DNA of 64,000 nucleotides. Source: Bradyrhizobium sp. JYMT SZCCT0428 (lineage in GTDB: Bacteria; Pseudomonadota; Alphaproteobacteria; Rhizobiales; Xanthobacteraceae). Positions 25,635-34,747 of this stretch are shown one piece after another. The stretch covers positions 62,001 through 126,000 of the forward strand of contig NZ_JAFCLS010000010.1 of the NCBI RefSeq assembly GCF_018131075.1, in the 5' to 3' direction. Numbering within the stretch: position 1 is the stretch's first letter; every line of letters begins with the position of its first letter. A program made the translations under genes and the position numbers. The notes under the pieces were generated by a model. The model was given only the letters and a program-made list of their open reading frames with translations, did no database searches and was not told the origin of the DNA.

Positions 25635-27731
25635 TTGGCCGCAACTTCGCAACAGGACGGATCAGTGGAACGGCCGGCGAGCCTCGCCGCACGCGGCCGT
25701 ATTCGCATCGTCCAGGTGCTGCGCGCGGTCCCGATCCGCTGGCGCATCCTGTCGATCGCGGCCTTGAACTCCGCCGTGGTCGTGGTGCTCGCCGCGCTGA
25801 TATGGAACGGCGCCAAGGTGCTCGGTTCGGCCTGGGAAGATGTCCGCCACGTCAGGGAATCCGACAAGATCCTGGCGCTGCTCGAAAGCGAAACCAGCCG
25901 GCTGCAGAACCTGATCCATCGCTACATCAACCAGCCGAGCCCGGAACTGTTCGCGGAAATCCTGCTGCTGCGCGAAGCCGTGCTCGGCACGCTGACCAAC
26001 CGCGCCTCAAACGACCCGATGCTTTCGGGCTCGGTGGAGCAGCTCGAGCAGGTCACCGACCGTTTCCTCAACGGTTTCGGCGAACTGCGTGCGGTGCAGG
26101 CGACGATCTCTAAAACCTACGAGCAACAGGTGCTGGGCCCGGCCAGGGACATGGCCGGGCTCTATTCAATCATCGAGGGCGCCACCGGGCACCGCGATGC
26201 GCTGATCTGGCCGTCGCTCGGAAAATCCCGCGAGGCGTTTACCGGGATGCTGGTCGCCGCCAACGCCTATTACCTTTCGCTGGCGTCGGCGTCGGCCGAG
26301 GACGCCCGCCGCAATACCGAGACGATCGAAAAGACCATCCCTGTCATGTCCGACCTCGCCGACAATGATTTGCAGCGCATGGCGCTGACGCGGCTGCATG
26401 CGAAGACCCTGGCGTTGCGCGAGGGACTGGCGAAGCTGACCGAGCAGCTTGCGATCCGGACCGAATTGTTGCGCAACACCATCGACGCCAGCCAGGCCGA
26501 TGCGATCGGCGTGATCGACGGCCTGTCCGTAAAGATGCGCCAGCGCGAGCAAAAGGCGCAGGAAACCTTCGACCGCACGCTGGCGGGCATTTCACGCCGG
26601 GTGCTGTCGATCGCCGTGATCTTCCTCGGCATCATCCTGTCCGCGGGTGTCCTGATCGCGCTCTCGATCCGGCTGCCGCTGCAGCAGATCATGGCGTCGA
26701 TGCACGCGATCACCTCGGGCAATTACGATCGCGCCGTGCAGGGCACGTCAGCCAAGGACGAGGTCGGCGCGATGGCGCGCGCAGTGGAGGTGTTCCGCGA
26801 AAACGCCATCGCCAAACGCAAGACCGAGGACGAGCTGCGCGCGTCGAAGGAAAAGGCCGAGGGCGCGCTGCTCGAGCTCAATGCCGCCCAGCAGAACCTG
26901 ATCGACGCCGAACGGCTGGCGGCGCTGGGCGGCCTGGTCGCCGGCGTCGCCCACGAGGTCAACAACCCGATCGGCATCAGCCTGACGGTGGCATCGAGCT
27001 TCGCGCGCCGCGCTGATATCTTCGAGACCGAGCTGCGCACCGAGCCGCTGCGCCGCTCCAAGCTCGACGAGTTCGTCAAGAGCTCGCGCGACGCCGCCGG
27101 GCAATTGGTGGCCAATCTGCACCGTGCCGGCGAACTGATCCAGTCGTTCAAGCAGGTGGCAGTGGATCGCTCCCATGCCGAGCGCCGGCAATTCAGCCTC
27201 AGCGAGGCCACCGACCAGATCGTCGCAAGCCTGCGCCCGGTGTTGAAGAAGGCGACAATTACGCTGTCCGTCGACGTGCCGGAGGGTCTGTTGATCGACG
27301 GCTATCCCGGCTCCTATGGCCAGATCTTAACCAATCTTTTCCTCAACGCAGCCAATCATGCCTTCGCCGACGGCCGTTCCGGGGCCATCTCGCTTTCGGC
27401 ACGGCCCCGCGGCAGTGACGATGTCGAAATCATTTTTGCCGATAATGGGGCCGGAATGACGCCGGACGTCCAGCGGCAGGCGTTCGATCCGTTCTTTACC
27501 ACGCGCCGCAACGAGGGCGGTACCGGACTGGGCTTGCATATCGTCTATAATCTTGTCACTCAACAGCTCGGCGGCCGGATGATGCTGGAGTCAAGGCTAG
27601 GACAAGGCACCACTTTCCGCATTATCATGCCCAGGGTCGCCAAGGGAATCGTAACCAGCGGACCCACGATCACAGACGCAGCAGCCGACGGAACCCCTCA
27701 ATGGCCGAACAGGACGATGTCCTCCACCTGA
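25635..27731 (+). CDS. Membrane sensor histidine kinase with large periplasmic domain
   Basis: A 698-residue kinase. A first membrane helix at about 36-58 (RWRILSIAALNSAVVVVLA) and a second at about 320-345 (VLSIAVIFLGIILSAGVLI) enclose a roughly 260-residue helical periplasmic domain. HAMP follows, then a coiled coil, the phospho-accepting histidine in LVAGVAHEVNNPIG, and an ATPase domain with NLFLNAANHA, DNGAGM and GGTGLGLHIV. The TTG at 25635 starts one base after the TRAP-type gene stop; GTG 25665 is an alternative. Its end overlaps the next kinase gene by 31 bases. The periplasmic domain probably docks the binding protein. Confidence 0.9.
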   Translation: MAATSQQDGSVERPASLAARGRIRIVQVLRAVPIRWRILSIAALNSAVVVVLAALIWNGAKVLGSAWEDVRHVRESDKILALLESETSRLQNLIHRYINQPSPELFAEILLLREAVLGTLTNRASNDPMLSGSVEQLEQVTDRFLNGFGELRAVQATISKTYEQQVLGPARDMAGLYSIIEGATGHRDALIWPSLGKSREAFTGMLVAANAYYLSLASASAEDARRNTETIEKTIPVMSDLADNDLQRMALTRLHAKTLALREGLAKLTEQLAIRTELLRNTIDASQADAIGVIDGLSVKMRQREQKAQETFDRTLAGISRRVLSIAVIFLGIILSAGVLIALSIRLPLQQIMASMHAITSGNYDRAVQGTSAKDEVGAMARAVEVFRENAIAKRKTEDELRASKEKAEGALLELNAAQQNLIDAERLAALGGLVAGVAHEVNNPIGISLTVASSFARRADIFETELRTEPLRRSKLDEFVKSSRDAAGQLVANLHRAGELIQSFKQVAVDRSHAERRQFSLSEATDQIVASLRPVLKKATITLSVDVPEGLLIDGYPGSYGQILTNLFLNAANHAFADGRSGAISLSARPRGSDDVEIIFADNGAGMTPDVQRQAFDPFFTTRRNEGGTGLGLHIVYNLVTQQLGGRMMLESRLGQGTTFRIIMPRVAKGIVTSGPTITDAAADGTPQWPNRTMSST

Positions 27732-29446
27732 TCGACGATTCCGAAACCGCCCCGGATGATTCGTCTGTACGCAAATGGAAGATCGCCGTCATCGACGACG
27801 ATCAGGCGGTGCATGAAGGCACCCGGTTTGCCCTGAGCGACTACAACCTCCACGGCGCCACGCTGGAAATCCTCTCCGCCTATTCCGCGGCTGAAGGCCG
27901 CGTCCTGATGCGCGACAATCCCGATATCGCCGCCGTGCTGCTCGACGTCATCATGGAAACCGACGTCGCCGGCCTCGACCTCGTCGAGTACATCCGCAAC
28001 GACATCAAGAACGAGACCGTCCGCATCATCCTGCGCACCGGCCAGCCCGGCCAGGCGCCGGAGCGCCGCGTCATCGTCCAGTACGACATCAACGACTACA
28101 AGGCCAAGACCGAGCTGACCGCCGACAAGCTGTTCACCTCGCTGACCGCCGCCTTGCGCAGCTATCAGCAGCTCGAGCGCATGGTGCAGACAAGGCGCGG
28201 GCTCGAAATCATCATCGACGCCGCCTCGACCCTGTACGACTTCAAATCGATGCAGCGCCTTGCCGAAGGGGTGCTGACGCAACTGGCCTCGCTGCTCAAT
28301 GTCGATTGCGCCGGTATACTGGTGCTGCGCGACGACGGCGCCCCCGGCAGCGAATTCTCCGTGCTGGCGGGCTCGGGTTGCTACAGCCGCTTCATCGGCT
28401 CGACCAGTTCCAAATCGCTCGATCCGGATTTGCGGCAGATGGTGGAAGACGCCTTCACGCGCCGCAAGAACGAGTTCGCCGACCACCGCAGCGTGCTTTA
28501 CCTGCGCACCGGCTCCGGCCGTGAAGTCGTGGTGCTGCTGCAGGCCGAGCGCCAGCTTTCCGACACCGACCGCGCGCTGGTCGAGATTTTCTCCAGCCGG
28601 CTGTCGATCGCGTTCGACAATGTGATCCTCTACCAGCAGTTGCATGCGGCCAATACCCAGCTCGAAGACCGCGTCGCCCAGCGCACCCGCGCGCTGATGC
28701 AGGCCAACCGCCGGCTTTCGGCGCAGTGGCTGCGGCTGCAGCGCGCCAACGGCTTCAAGAACGAAATCCTCGGCACCGTCGCCCACGACCTGAAAAACCC
28801 GCTCGGCGTGATTCTCGGCCGCACCGAAATGCTGAACGAGCTGATCAGCGCCGGCTCGCCGAAGGAAAACGTCACTGCGCAGGTCGATCACATCCGCGAC
28901 GCCACCAAGCGCCTGACCTCGATGGTCGATCATCTGATTTCGGACGCAATGGCTGATGCCTTCGACATTACCATCCGCCGCGAGCCGGTCGACGTCGGCG
29001 CCCTGGTGGCCGAAGTCACCGACGCCAATCTGCCCTCGGCCGTGAACAAGCAGCAGACCATCAGCGTCTCCGCGCCGCCGAATTTCGTCACCATGTGTGA
29101 CGTCGACCGGATCCGCGAGGCGATCGACAATCTGGTCAGCAATGCCATCAAATATTCACCGATCGGCGGCAAGATCACCGTGGGCGTTACCCATGAGGGT
29201 GACAACACCGTGGTGCGGATCACGGATGAGGGCGCGGGCCTGTCGCCCGAGGATCTCGGCCGGCTGTTCGGCCGCTTCCAGCGGCTGTCGGCCAAACCGA
29301 CCGCGGGCGAAAGCTCGACCGGCCTCGGTCTATCGATCGTCAAACGCATTATAGACATGCATGGCGGCCATGTGACCGCGGATAGCCCCGGCCCCGGACA
29401 GGGGTCAACGTTTACGGTTACACTGCCTGCAGCAGAGACATCATGA
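27701..29446 (+). CDS. Receiver-DUF3369-histidine kinase hybrid
   Basis: A 581-residue cytoplasmic protein with no membrane segment. The N-terminal receiver (about 27-150) has acidic residues in AVIDDD and the phospho-acceptor D82 in LLDVIMET. The DUF3369/GAF-like middle (about 155-310) is recognisable from MVQTRRGLEIIIDAASTLYD. A coiled coil leads to the HisKA domain with H362 in GTVAHDLKNPLG, then ATPase motifs NAIKYS, DEGAGLS and STGLGLSIV. It can accept phosphate from the upstream kinase and then act as a kinase itself. It overlaps the response-regulator gene by ATGA. Confidence 0.9.
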   Translation: MAEQDDVLHLIDDSETAPDDSSVRKWKIAVIDDDQAVHEGTRFALSDYNLHGATLEILSAYSAAEGRVLMRDNPDIAAVLLDVIMETDVAGLDLVEYIRNDIKNETVRIILRTGQPGQAPERRVIVQYDINDYKAKTELTADKLFTSLTAALRSYQQLERMVQTRRGLEIIIDAASTLYDFKSMQRLAEGVLTQLASLLNVDCAGILVLRDDGAPGSEFSVLAGSGCYSRFIGSTSSKSLDPDLRQMVEDAFTRRKNEFADHRSVLYLRTGSGREVVVLLQAERQLSDTDRALVEIFSSRLSIAFDNVILYQQLHAANTQLEDRVAQRTRALMQANRRLSAQWLRLQRANGFKNEILGTVAHDLKNPLGVILGRTEMLNELISAGSPKENVTAQVDHIRDATKRLTSMVDHLISDAMADAFDITIRREPVDVGALVAEVTDANLPSAVNKQQTISVSAPPNFVTMCDVDRIREAIDNLVSNAIKYSPIGGKITVGVTHEGDNTVVRITDEGAGLSPEDLGRLFGRFQRLSAKPTAGESSTGLGLSIVKRIIDMHGGHVTADSPGPGQGSTFTVTLPAAETS

Positions 29447-30180
29447 GCCAGAGCCAGCACATCATCATCGTCGACGACGAGGCGCCGGCCCGCGAAATGG
29501 TCGGCGATTACCTCAAGATGCACGGTTTCGCCGTGACGCTATGCGACGGCGGCAAGAGCCTGCGCGGCGTGATCGAAACCAATGTGCCCGACCTCGTCGT
29601 GCTCGACCTCAACATGCCAGAGGAAGACGGGCTCTCGATCATCCGTGACCTGAAGAGCCGCATCAATGTCCCCGTCATCATGCTGACGGCGACCGCCAGC
29701 CCGATCGACCGCGTCGTCGGCCTCGAGCTTGGCGCCGACGATTACATCGCAAAGCCCTGCGAGCTGCGCGAATTGATGGCGCGCATCCGCTCGGTGCTGC
29801 GCCGCAGTGCGCCGGTCAAGGCTGCTGCGCCCGAGGCCGCCGGCGCCAAGGTGGAAAAGGAACAACTGGTGCGTTTCGGCACCAAATGGCTCGATCTCGA
29901 AGCCCAGGCGCTGCGCGACGACGAAGGTAACGAGCATCCGCTGACCGCGTCCGAATTCGGCCTGTTGAAAGTGTTCGCGGCCAATCCAAAGCGGGTGCTG
30001 TCGCGCGAGCGGCTGCTGGAGCTGGCGAATGCGCGCGACGCCGAAGCCTTCGACCGTGCGGTCGACCTCCGCATCATGCGGATCCGGCGCAAGATCGAGA
30101 TCGACCCGACCAAGCCGGCCGTCATTCGCACCATCCGCGGCGGCGGCTATCTGTTCTCGCCGACCGGCGAGAAGGGTTAG
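29443..30180 (+). CDS. OmpR/PhoB-type response regulator
   Basis: A 245-residue protein with a receiver domain (D11, D12, phospho-acceptor D55 in VLDLNMPEEDG, lysine in DDYIAKP) and a C-terminal winged helix of the OmpR type (EHPLTASEFGLLKVFAANP, then RAVDLRIMRIRRKIEID and TIRGGGYLF). It is the last gene of the TRAP-binding-protein/kinase operon. Its targets are not visible; no obvious transport or catabolic operon follows directly. TorR has the same architecture and position relative to TorT and TorS. Confidence 0.92.
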   Translation: MSQSQHIIIVDDEAPAREMVGDYLKMHGFAVTLCDGGKSLRGVIETNVPDLVVLDLNMPEEDGLSIIRDLKSRINVPVIMLTATASPIDRVVGLELGADDYIAKPCELRELMARIRSVLRRSAPVKAAAPEAAGAKVEKEQLVRFGTKWLDLEAQALRDDEGNEHPLTASEFGLLKVFAANPKRVLSRERLLELANARDAEAFDRAVDLRIMRIRRKIEIDPTKPAVIRTIRGGGYLFSPTGEKG

Positions 30181-30194
30181 CTGCTAGGGCCGAT

Positions 30195-30313
30195 GTCGTC
30201 CCTGCGAACGCAGGGACCCATACGCCGCGGCGGTCATTTTACGCGCAATAGTAACTACCTCGTCAAACAACAACCCCCTGTGGCTATGGGTCCCTGCTTT
30301 CGCAGGGACGACG
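30195..30313. repeat. Intergenic palindromic repeat, family B (copy 1)
   Basis: The element starts GTCGTCCCTGCGAACGCAGG and ends CTTTCGCAGGGACGAC, forming a 119-base inverted repeat. Related copies are at 52710-52825 and 60629-60746. It occupies a third of the 357-base gap after the response-regulator gene. The remaining gap (30314-30537) is AT-richer and should hold the ECF sigma promoter; I see no clear boxes. Confidence 0.8.
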
Positions 30314-30537
30314 AAGATTTGTGGCACGCGGAACGATTTTCGATCTGAAATCCTCCTATTTTCCGCACATTGAAATTATTACCGTTTTCGTCCCGAATGT
30401 TTCGTCGCGGCGGCTGCGACGAAACAATTCTCCCCGGCACGAAACCATTTTCCCCCTTCGGTGCAGACATCCCGAAACGTTGATTAATTAGAAATCTCCC
30501 AACGACACGCCGCCAAGCGGCGAACTGGGAGTTTGTC

Positions 30538-31149
30538 ATGCCGAACGTGATTGCCATCAACGCTGCAGCCCGCAAGCACATTGCCGATGCCCGCGCGACA
30601 TCGGACGAATCGCTGCTGGAGAGCATTGCCAAAGGCGACCGCACGGCGATGCACGTGCTTTATTCCCGGCATCACGTACGGGTTTACCGCTTCATCCTGC
30701 GCATGGTGCGCGATACCACGATGGCGGAAGACCTCGTCAGCCAGGTGTTTCTGGACGTGTGGCGCACCGCCAGCCAGTTCGAGGGCCGCTCCCAGGTTTC
30801 GACCTGGTTGCTGTCAATCGCCCGCTTCAAGGCGCTGACCGCGCTGCGCCAGCGCAAGCATGAGGACATCGATCAGGACGACGTGCTCGAGATCGCCGAC
30901 GAGGCCGACACCCCGGAAGCGTCGCTCGACCGCAGCAACACCAGCGCCATCCTGCGCGCCTGTGTCGCCAAGCTGTCGCCGGCGCACCGCGAGATCATCA
31001 ATCTGGTCTACTACCACGAGAAGTCGGTGGAAGAGGCCGGCGCGATCATCGGTATTCCCCAGAGCACGGTGAAGACCCGGATGTTCTATGCCCGCAAACA
31101 ATTGGCCGACTTGCTTAAGGTCGCTGGCGTGGACAGCATCGCTGCATAA
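30538..31149 (+). CDS. ECF-family RNA polymerase sigma factor
   Basis: A 203-residue group IV sigma factor. Region 2 spans about 45-110 with LYSRHHVRVYRFILRMVRD and TMAEDLVSQVFLDVW, and region 4 spans about 140-195 with LSPAHREIINLVYYHEKSV and GIPQSTVKTRMFYARKQLA. The 30-residue N-terminal tail is not conserved. No anti-sigma gene follows; instead there is a 63-residue exported protein. The ECF subgroup and promoter specificity cannot be read from the window. Confidence 0.92.
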   Translation: MPNVIAINAAARKHIADARATSDESLLESIAKGDRTAMHVLYSRHHVRVYRFILRMVRDTTMAEDLVSQVFLDVWRTASQFEGRSQVSTWLLSIARFKALTALRQRKHEDIDQDDVLEIADEADTPEASLDRSNTSAILRACVAKLSPAHREIINLVYYHEKSVEEAGAIIGIPQSTVKTRMFYARKQLADLLKVAGVDSIAA

Positions 31150-31322
31150 ATAACAGCGAATTCTTAGTTAGAACGGTATTGGGAGCAGAAACCGGGTCGA
31201 TTTCGAAGCCAAAGATTAAAGGCGAAGAAACAAATGAAACAATTGGCGACATCACCCGGAAAAACTCTGCCCCTATATCCATCATCAGCAACGTAACACC
31301 AACGCCGAACAGGAGAGCGAAC

Positions 31323-31514
31323 ATGCTGAAGCCGTCCTTCCGCTTTTTCATTATCCCGCTCGGCGCGGTCTGCACCCTGGCCTCGCTGTCCGCCCAGAAC
31401 GTCTCGCCCCGCGCCCAGCGCGATGCCGGCTCGATGGTCGTGCGCGAACAAGTGGTCGATTGCAGCACCAAGAGCGCCGCTGAGGTCTGTGTGATCCCGG
31501 ACGTCGTTCGCTAA
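31323..31514 (+). CDS. Small exported protein of unknown function
   Basis: A 63-residue product with a basic start and hydrophobic stretch, MLKPSFRFFIIPLGAVCTLA, ending SLSAQ, typical of a signal peptide or membrane anchor. The mature part (about 40 residues) contains two cysteines, in VVDCSTKSAAEVCVIPD, that could form a disulfide. AGGAGAG precedes the ATG at 31323 with good spacing. It lies 173 bases after the ECF sigma gene and ahead of a terminator-like hairpin, so it could be part of or controlled by that sigma system. I do not recognise the family. Confidence 0.65.
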   Translation: MLKPSFRFFIIPLGAVCTLASLSAQNVSPRAQRDAGSMVVREQVVDCSTKSAAEVCVIPDVVR

Positions 31515-31576
31515 ACAAGTTTCTGACCAGCCGACCCGTTTCGACCGACCAAGCTTAACCTCCCAAGAACCTCCAA

Positions 31577-31612
31577 CGACCCGGCCGGGATGCCCCCCGC
31601 CCGGGTCGCTCT
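31577..31612 (+). terminator. Hairpin, probable terminator after the small exported protein gene
   Basis: CGACCCGG (31577-31584) pairs with CCGGGTCG (31601-31608), with additional C/G pairing in the loop, followed by CTCTGTATTTG. The stem is strong but the T-tract is weak. Its position 63 bases after the stop fits transcript termination. Confidence 0.55.
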
Positions 31613-31735
31613 GTATTTGGGGGTGCGATCGGCACCGCCCAGCCATCATCCAGGACTAGTTTGCAACTAATTCGCATTTGCATTATCGTCATGGCCTGAC
31701 TTTATAGATTTCAAGGATCACAGGGGGAGGCCACC

Positions 31736-32215
31736 ATGTTCATCTCGTATCGCGCAGCCATTGGCGCGTCTGTCTTGCTCGGCCTCGTCTCGGGCGCAGC
31801 GATCGCGGCCGGCGATTTGTCGCGGCAGACGCCGATCGAGGTCACCGTCGCATTGGGCTCGCCCGGCAAGCATGAATTCGTGCCCAAGCAACTGAAGTTC
31901 GAGACCGGCAAGCTCTACAAACTGGTCCTGCGCAACGACAGCAACGATCCGCATTACTTCACCTCGCACGCCTTCTCGCAGATGGTGTGGACACGCAAGG
32001 CGCAGGTTACGCAGCAGCGCGACGGCAAGACCGTGACGCTCGCCGAGTTCAAGGGCGCGATGCGCGAGATCGAAGTCTATCCGGGACAATCCGCCGAATG
32101 GTGGCTGGTGCCGGTCGCCGCCGGCCGCGCCACCGACCTGCGCTGCGACATCAAGGGCGCCGACGGCAAGACCCACGCCGATCTCGGCATGACCGGCGAG
32201 ATCGTGATCGAGTAA
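31736..32215 (+). CDS. Periplasmic cupredoxin-like copper protein
   Basis: A 159-residue exported protein with signal peptide ending AAIAA at about residue 25. The beta-sandwich body has the cupredoxin opening TPIEVTVALGSPGKHEFVPK and FETGKLYKLVLRNDSNDPHY. Candidate type 1 copper ligands are H78 in FTSHAF, C137 in DLRCDIKG, H147 and M152 in HADLGM, in the usual His...Cys...His...Met order. GGGGGAGG precedes the ATG. Function is probably electron transfer or copper handling; the bd oxidase genes downstream are unrelated to copper. Confidence 0.72.
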   Translation: MFISYRAAIGASVLLGLVSGAAIAAGDLSRQTPIEVTVALGSPGKHEFVPKQLKFETGKLYKLVLRNDSNDPHYFTSHAFSQMVWTRKAQVTQQRDGKTVTLAEFKGAMREIEVYPGQSAEWWLVPVAAGRATDLRCDIKGADGKTHADLGMTGEIVIE

Positions 32216-32268
32216 TGTTGCACTTTTGCTTGACGCGATCGAGCCGCTCATGATGCTTGCCGCTGACA

Positions 32269-33252
32269 ATGGATGCTGCGGCAAACCCGGATGAAGTTCG
32301 GCTGCGCAAGGGATCCTCGCTCAGGGAACGGTTTGTCCAGGCGGGCTCCGGCGCTGCAATTCTTCTGATTATTGTCCCGGGCCTGCTTACCTGGGCCTCG
32401 GGCGGCCGACCATTCATTCCTGCACTCTGGGTCGTGCCGCTCGGATTGTTCCTGATCGGCGTTGCCGCACTTGAATGCAATGTGGCCTGGATCATCACGC
32501 AAGACGGCATCCTGATCGGCGAGCAGCGTCCGCTTGGCCGGGTGCACAAGCGAATGATAAGCAATCACGACATCGCAGAGGTTCGCGTCCGCAAGAACAG
32601 GTTCAGCTATCCCGCGAGTTTCAGCCTGGTGTGCAGGCTGGCCTCAGGGGGTGTCTTAATCTCGCCACCGCTGCCGGACATCACGCGCGTCAACGAAACC
32701 GCCGCAATTGTTACGGGATTGCTCGGTTGTCCCGATGCCGCGCCCATCGACAACCCGCTCGAGGCCGGCAACGCCGAGATCACCCTTGGCTCGCCGGTCA
32801 ACCCCGATCTGGGCCGCGTGATTCGAATAGCCGTGCCGGTTGTGGCCGGCCTGTGCGCTCTGCCATTCCTCATCGCATTCTGGATCGGTGAGTGGGAGAT
32901 GGCGCTCGGACTGCTCTTGCCGCTCGGCTTTCTCGCTGCCTTTGCACTCTACCGCTACGCGCACCGATTCGCCGGCGCGTGCTGGATCATTCGGCAGGGC
33001 GAGATCCGTGTCGAGCGGATTGCGTTAAGCGGCAAACCATCCGCCGAGACGATCCAAGCAGGTGACGTCGCAGCAATCGAGGTCGACGAGCCCGATTCCA
33101 AGGACCGGACCTGCACCATCAGCGTTCGGCTGCACACAGGCCAGACCTTCTGCAGCCCGACAAAGCACGACCAAAATGCGGCACGCGCCGTGCGCGCAGA
33201 AATCATTCGGCGACTCAATGCTCCTCCGGATGCCGGAACACCGACTAGATAG
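32269..33252 (+). CDS. Membrane protein of unknown function with duplicated PH-like halves
   Basis: A 327-residue protein with two hydrophobic hairpins, about residues 25-70 (AAILLIIVPGLLTWASGG, FIPALWVVPLGLFLIGVAA) and 185-230 (VIRIAVPVVAGLCALPFLIA, LGLLLPLGFLAAFALY). Each is followed by a soluble beta-rich part of similar pattern: WIITQDGILIGEQRPLGRV in the first half and WIIRQGEIRVERIALSGKP in the second. This suggests an internal duplication of a membrane-anchored PH-like domain. I do not recognise a named family. ATG 32269 was chosen; TTG 32257 is an alternative. Confidence 0.65.
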   Translation: MDAAANPDEVRLRKGSSLRERFVQAGSGAAILLIIVPGLLTWASGGRPFIPALWVVPLGLFLIGVAALECNVAWIITQDGILIGEQRPLGRVHKRMISNHDIAEVRVRKNRFSYPASFSLVCRLASGGVLISPPLPDITRVNETAAIVTGLLGCPDAAPIDNPLEAGNAEITLGSPVNPDLGRVIRIAVPVVAGLCALPFLIAFWIGEWEMALGLLLPLGFLAAFALYRYAHRFAGACWIIRQGEIRVERIALSGKPSAETIQAGDVAAIEVDEPDSKDRTCTISVRLHTGQTFCSPTKHDQNAARAVRAEIIRRLNAPPDAGTPTR

Positions 33253-33337
33253 CGGGCCTCTGCTGCAAAAGGCGCGGTACTGTTATCGCATCCGGCATGA
33301 TAGGATTGACGCAGGTTAGCTGCGACAGGTGGTGCCG

Positions 33338-34747
33338 ATGTTCGAAGGCTGGGATGCCGTTGTATTGGCCCGGGCGCAGTTTGCCTTCACGATGTCGTTC
33401 CACATCGTATTTCCCGCCTTTTCGATCGGGCTCGCCAGTTATCTCGCGGTGCTTGAAGCGCTGTGGCTGTGGACCGGGCGCGAAGTTTTCATTAATCTGT
33501 TCAATTACTGGCTGAAAATTTTCGCCGTCGCTTTCGGCATGGGCGTGGTGTCGGGCATCGTGATGTCCTACCAGTTCGGCACCAACTGGTCGGCCTTTTC
33601 GGACAAGACTGGTCCCGTGATCGGCCCGCTGATGGCCTATGAGGTGCTGACCGCGTTCTTCCTCGAGGCGGGCTTCCTCGGCGTGATGTTGTTCGGTCTC
33701 GATCGCGTCGGCCCAAAACTGCATTTTTTCGCAACCTTGATGGTTGCGGTCGGCACGCTGATTTCGGCGTTCTGGATTCTGTCCGCCAATTCCTGGATGC
33801 AGACGCCCACAGGTCACGCCCTCAATGCCGAAGGCCAGTTCATCGCCGTCGACTGGTTCAAGGTGATCTTCAATCCGTCGTTCCCTTACCGGCTCGTGCA
33901 TATGGTGCTGGCGGCGTACCTGACCACCGCGTTGGTGGTCGGCGCGGTCGGCGCCTGGCATCTACTGCGCGACCCGCATCTGGCCGGCCCGCGCGTGATG
34001 TTCTCGATGGCAATGTGGATGGCGACGATCGTCGCCCCGCTCCAGATCCTCGCCGGCGACCAGCACGGGCTCAACACGCTGGAGCATCAGCCGGTGAAGA
34101 TCATGGCGATGGAAGGCCATTTCCAGAGCCACCAACACGGCGCGCCGCTGATTCTGTTCGGCTGGCCCAATCAGGCCGCCGGCAAGATGGATTACGCGAT
34201 CGAAGTCCCCAAACTGGGCTCGCTGATCCTCAAACATTCCCTCGACGCGCCGATGGCCGGCCTCGACACCGTGCCGCGTGAAAACTGGCCGCCGGTGCCG
34301 ATCACCTTCTGGTCGTTCAGAATCATGGTCGGCATGGGATTGCTGATGGTGGGGCTCGGCCTGCTCAGCCTGCTGATGCGCTTCCGCGGCACGCTGTACA
34401 ACTCACGCCTGCTGCACATGTTTGCGGTCGCGATGGCCCCGTCGGGCTTCATCGCCGTGCTGGCGGGCTGGATCACCACCGAGACCGGGCGTCAGCCATA
34501 CACGGTGTATGGTTTGCTGCGAACCGTGGATTCGGCGTCGCCGCTGGCGGCGCCCGCGGTCGCCTCGTCGTTGATCGCCTTCATCATCGTCTATTTCGTG
34601 GTGTTCACCGCCGGCGTGATCTACCTCCTGCGCCTCATGGCGCAGCCGCCGCATCACGGCGAGGAAGGTCCGCGCAGCGACGTCCCGGCGCGTGCCGCCG
34701 GCATCACGCCGGCCGCCGGTGCTGTCGCCGAGGGAGCCGCGCGATGA
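33338..34747 (+). CDS. cioA: Cytochrome bd-type quinol oxidase subunit I, cyanide-insensitive type
   Basis: A 469-residue membrane protein with about nine helices that carries the heme groups of a bd-type terminal oxidase. Axial-ligand candidates are the histidine in [12 protein letters not shown] near the N-terminus, H in [12 protein letters not shown], and a methionine in the later helices. The quinone-binding Q-loop is short and the protein is about 50 residues shorter than E. coli CydA, as in CioA. The marker [13 protein letters not shown] replaces the GRQPW of E. coli CydA. The ATG at 33338 follows AGGTGG; GTG codons at 33329/33332 are alternatives. It overlaps cioB by ATGA. Confidence 0.93.
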   Translation: MFEGWDAVVLARAQFAFTMSFHIVFPAFSIGLASYLAVLEALWLWTGREVFINLFNYWLKIFAVAFGMGVVSGIVMSYQFGTNWSAFSDKTGPVIGPLMAYEVLTAFFLEAGFLGVMLFGLDRVGPKLHFFATLMVAVGTLISAFWILSANSWMQTPTGHALNAEGQFIAVDWFKVIFNPSFPYRLVHMVLAAYLTTALVVGAVGAWHLLRDPHLAGPRVMFSMAMWMATIVAPLQILAGDQHGLNTLEHQPVKIMAMEGHFQSHQHGAPLILFGWPNQAAGKMDYAIEVPKLGSLILKHSLDAPMAGLDTVPRENWPPVPITFWSFRIMVGMGLLMVGLGLLSLLMRFRGTLYNSRLLHMFAVAMAPSGFIAVLAGWITTETGRQPYTVYGLLRTVDSASPLAAPAVASSLIAFIIVYFVVFTAGVIYLLRLMAQPPHHGEEGPRSDVPARAAGITPAAGAVAEGAAR

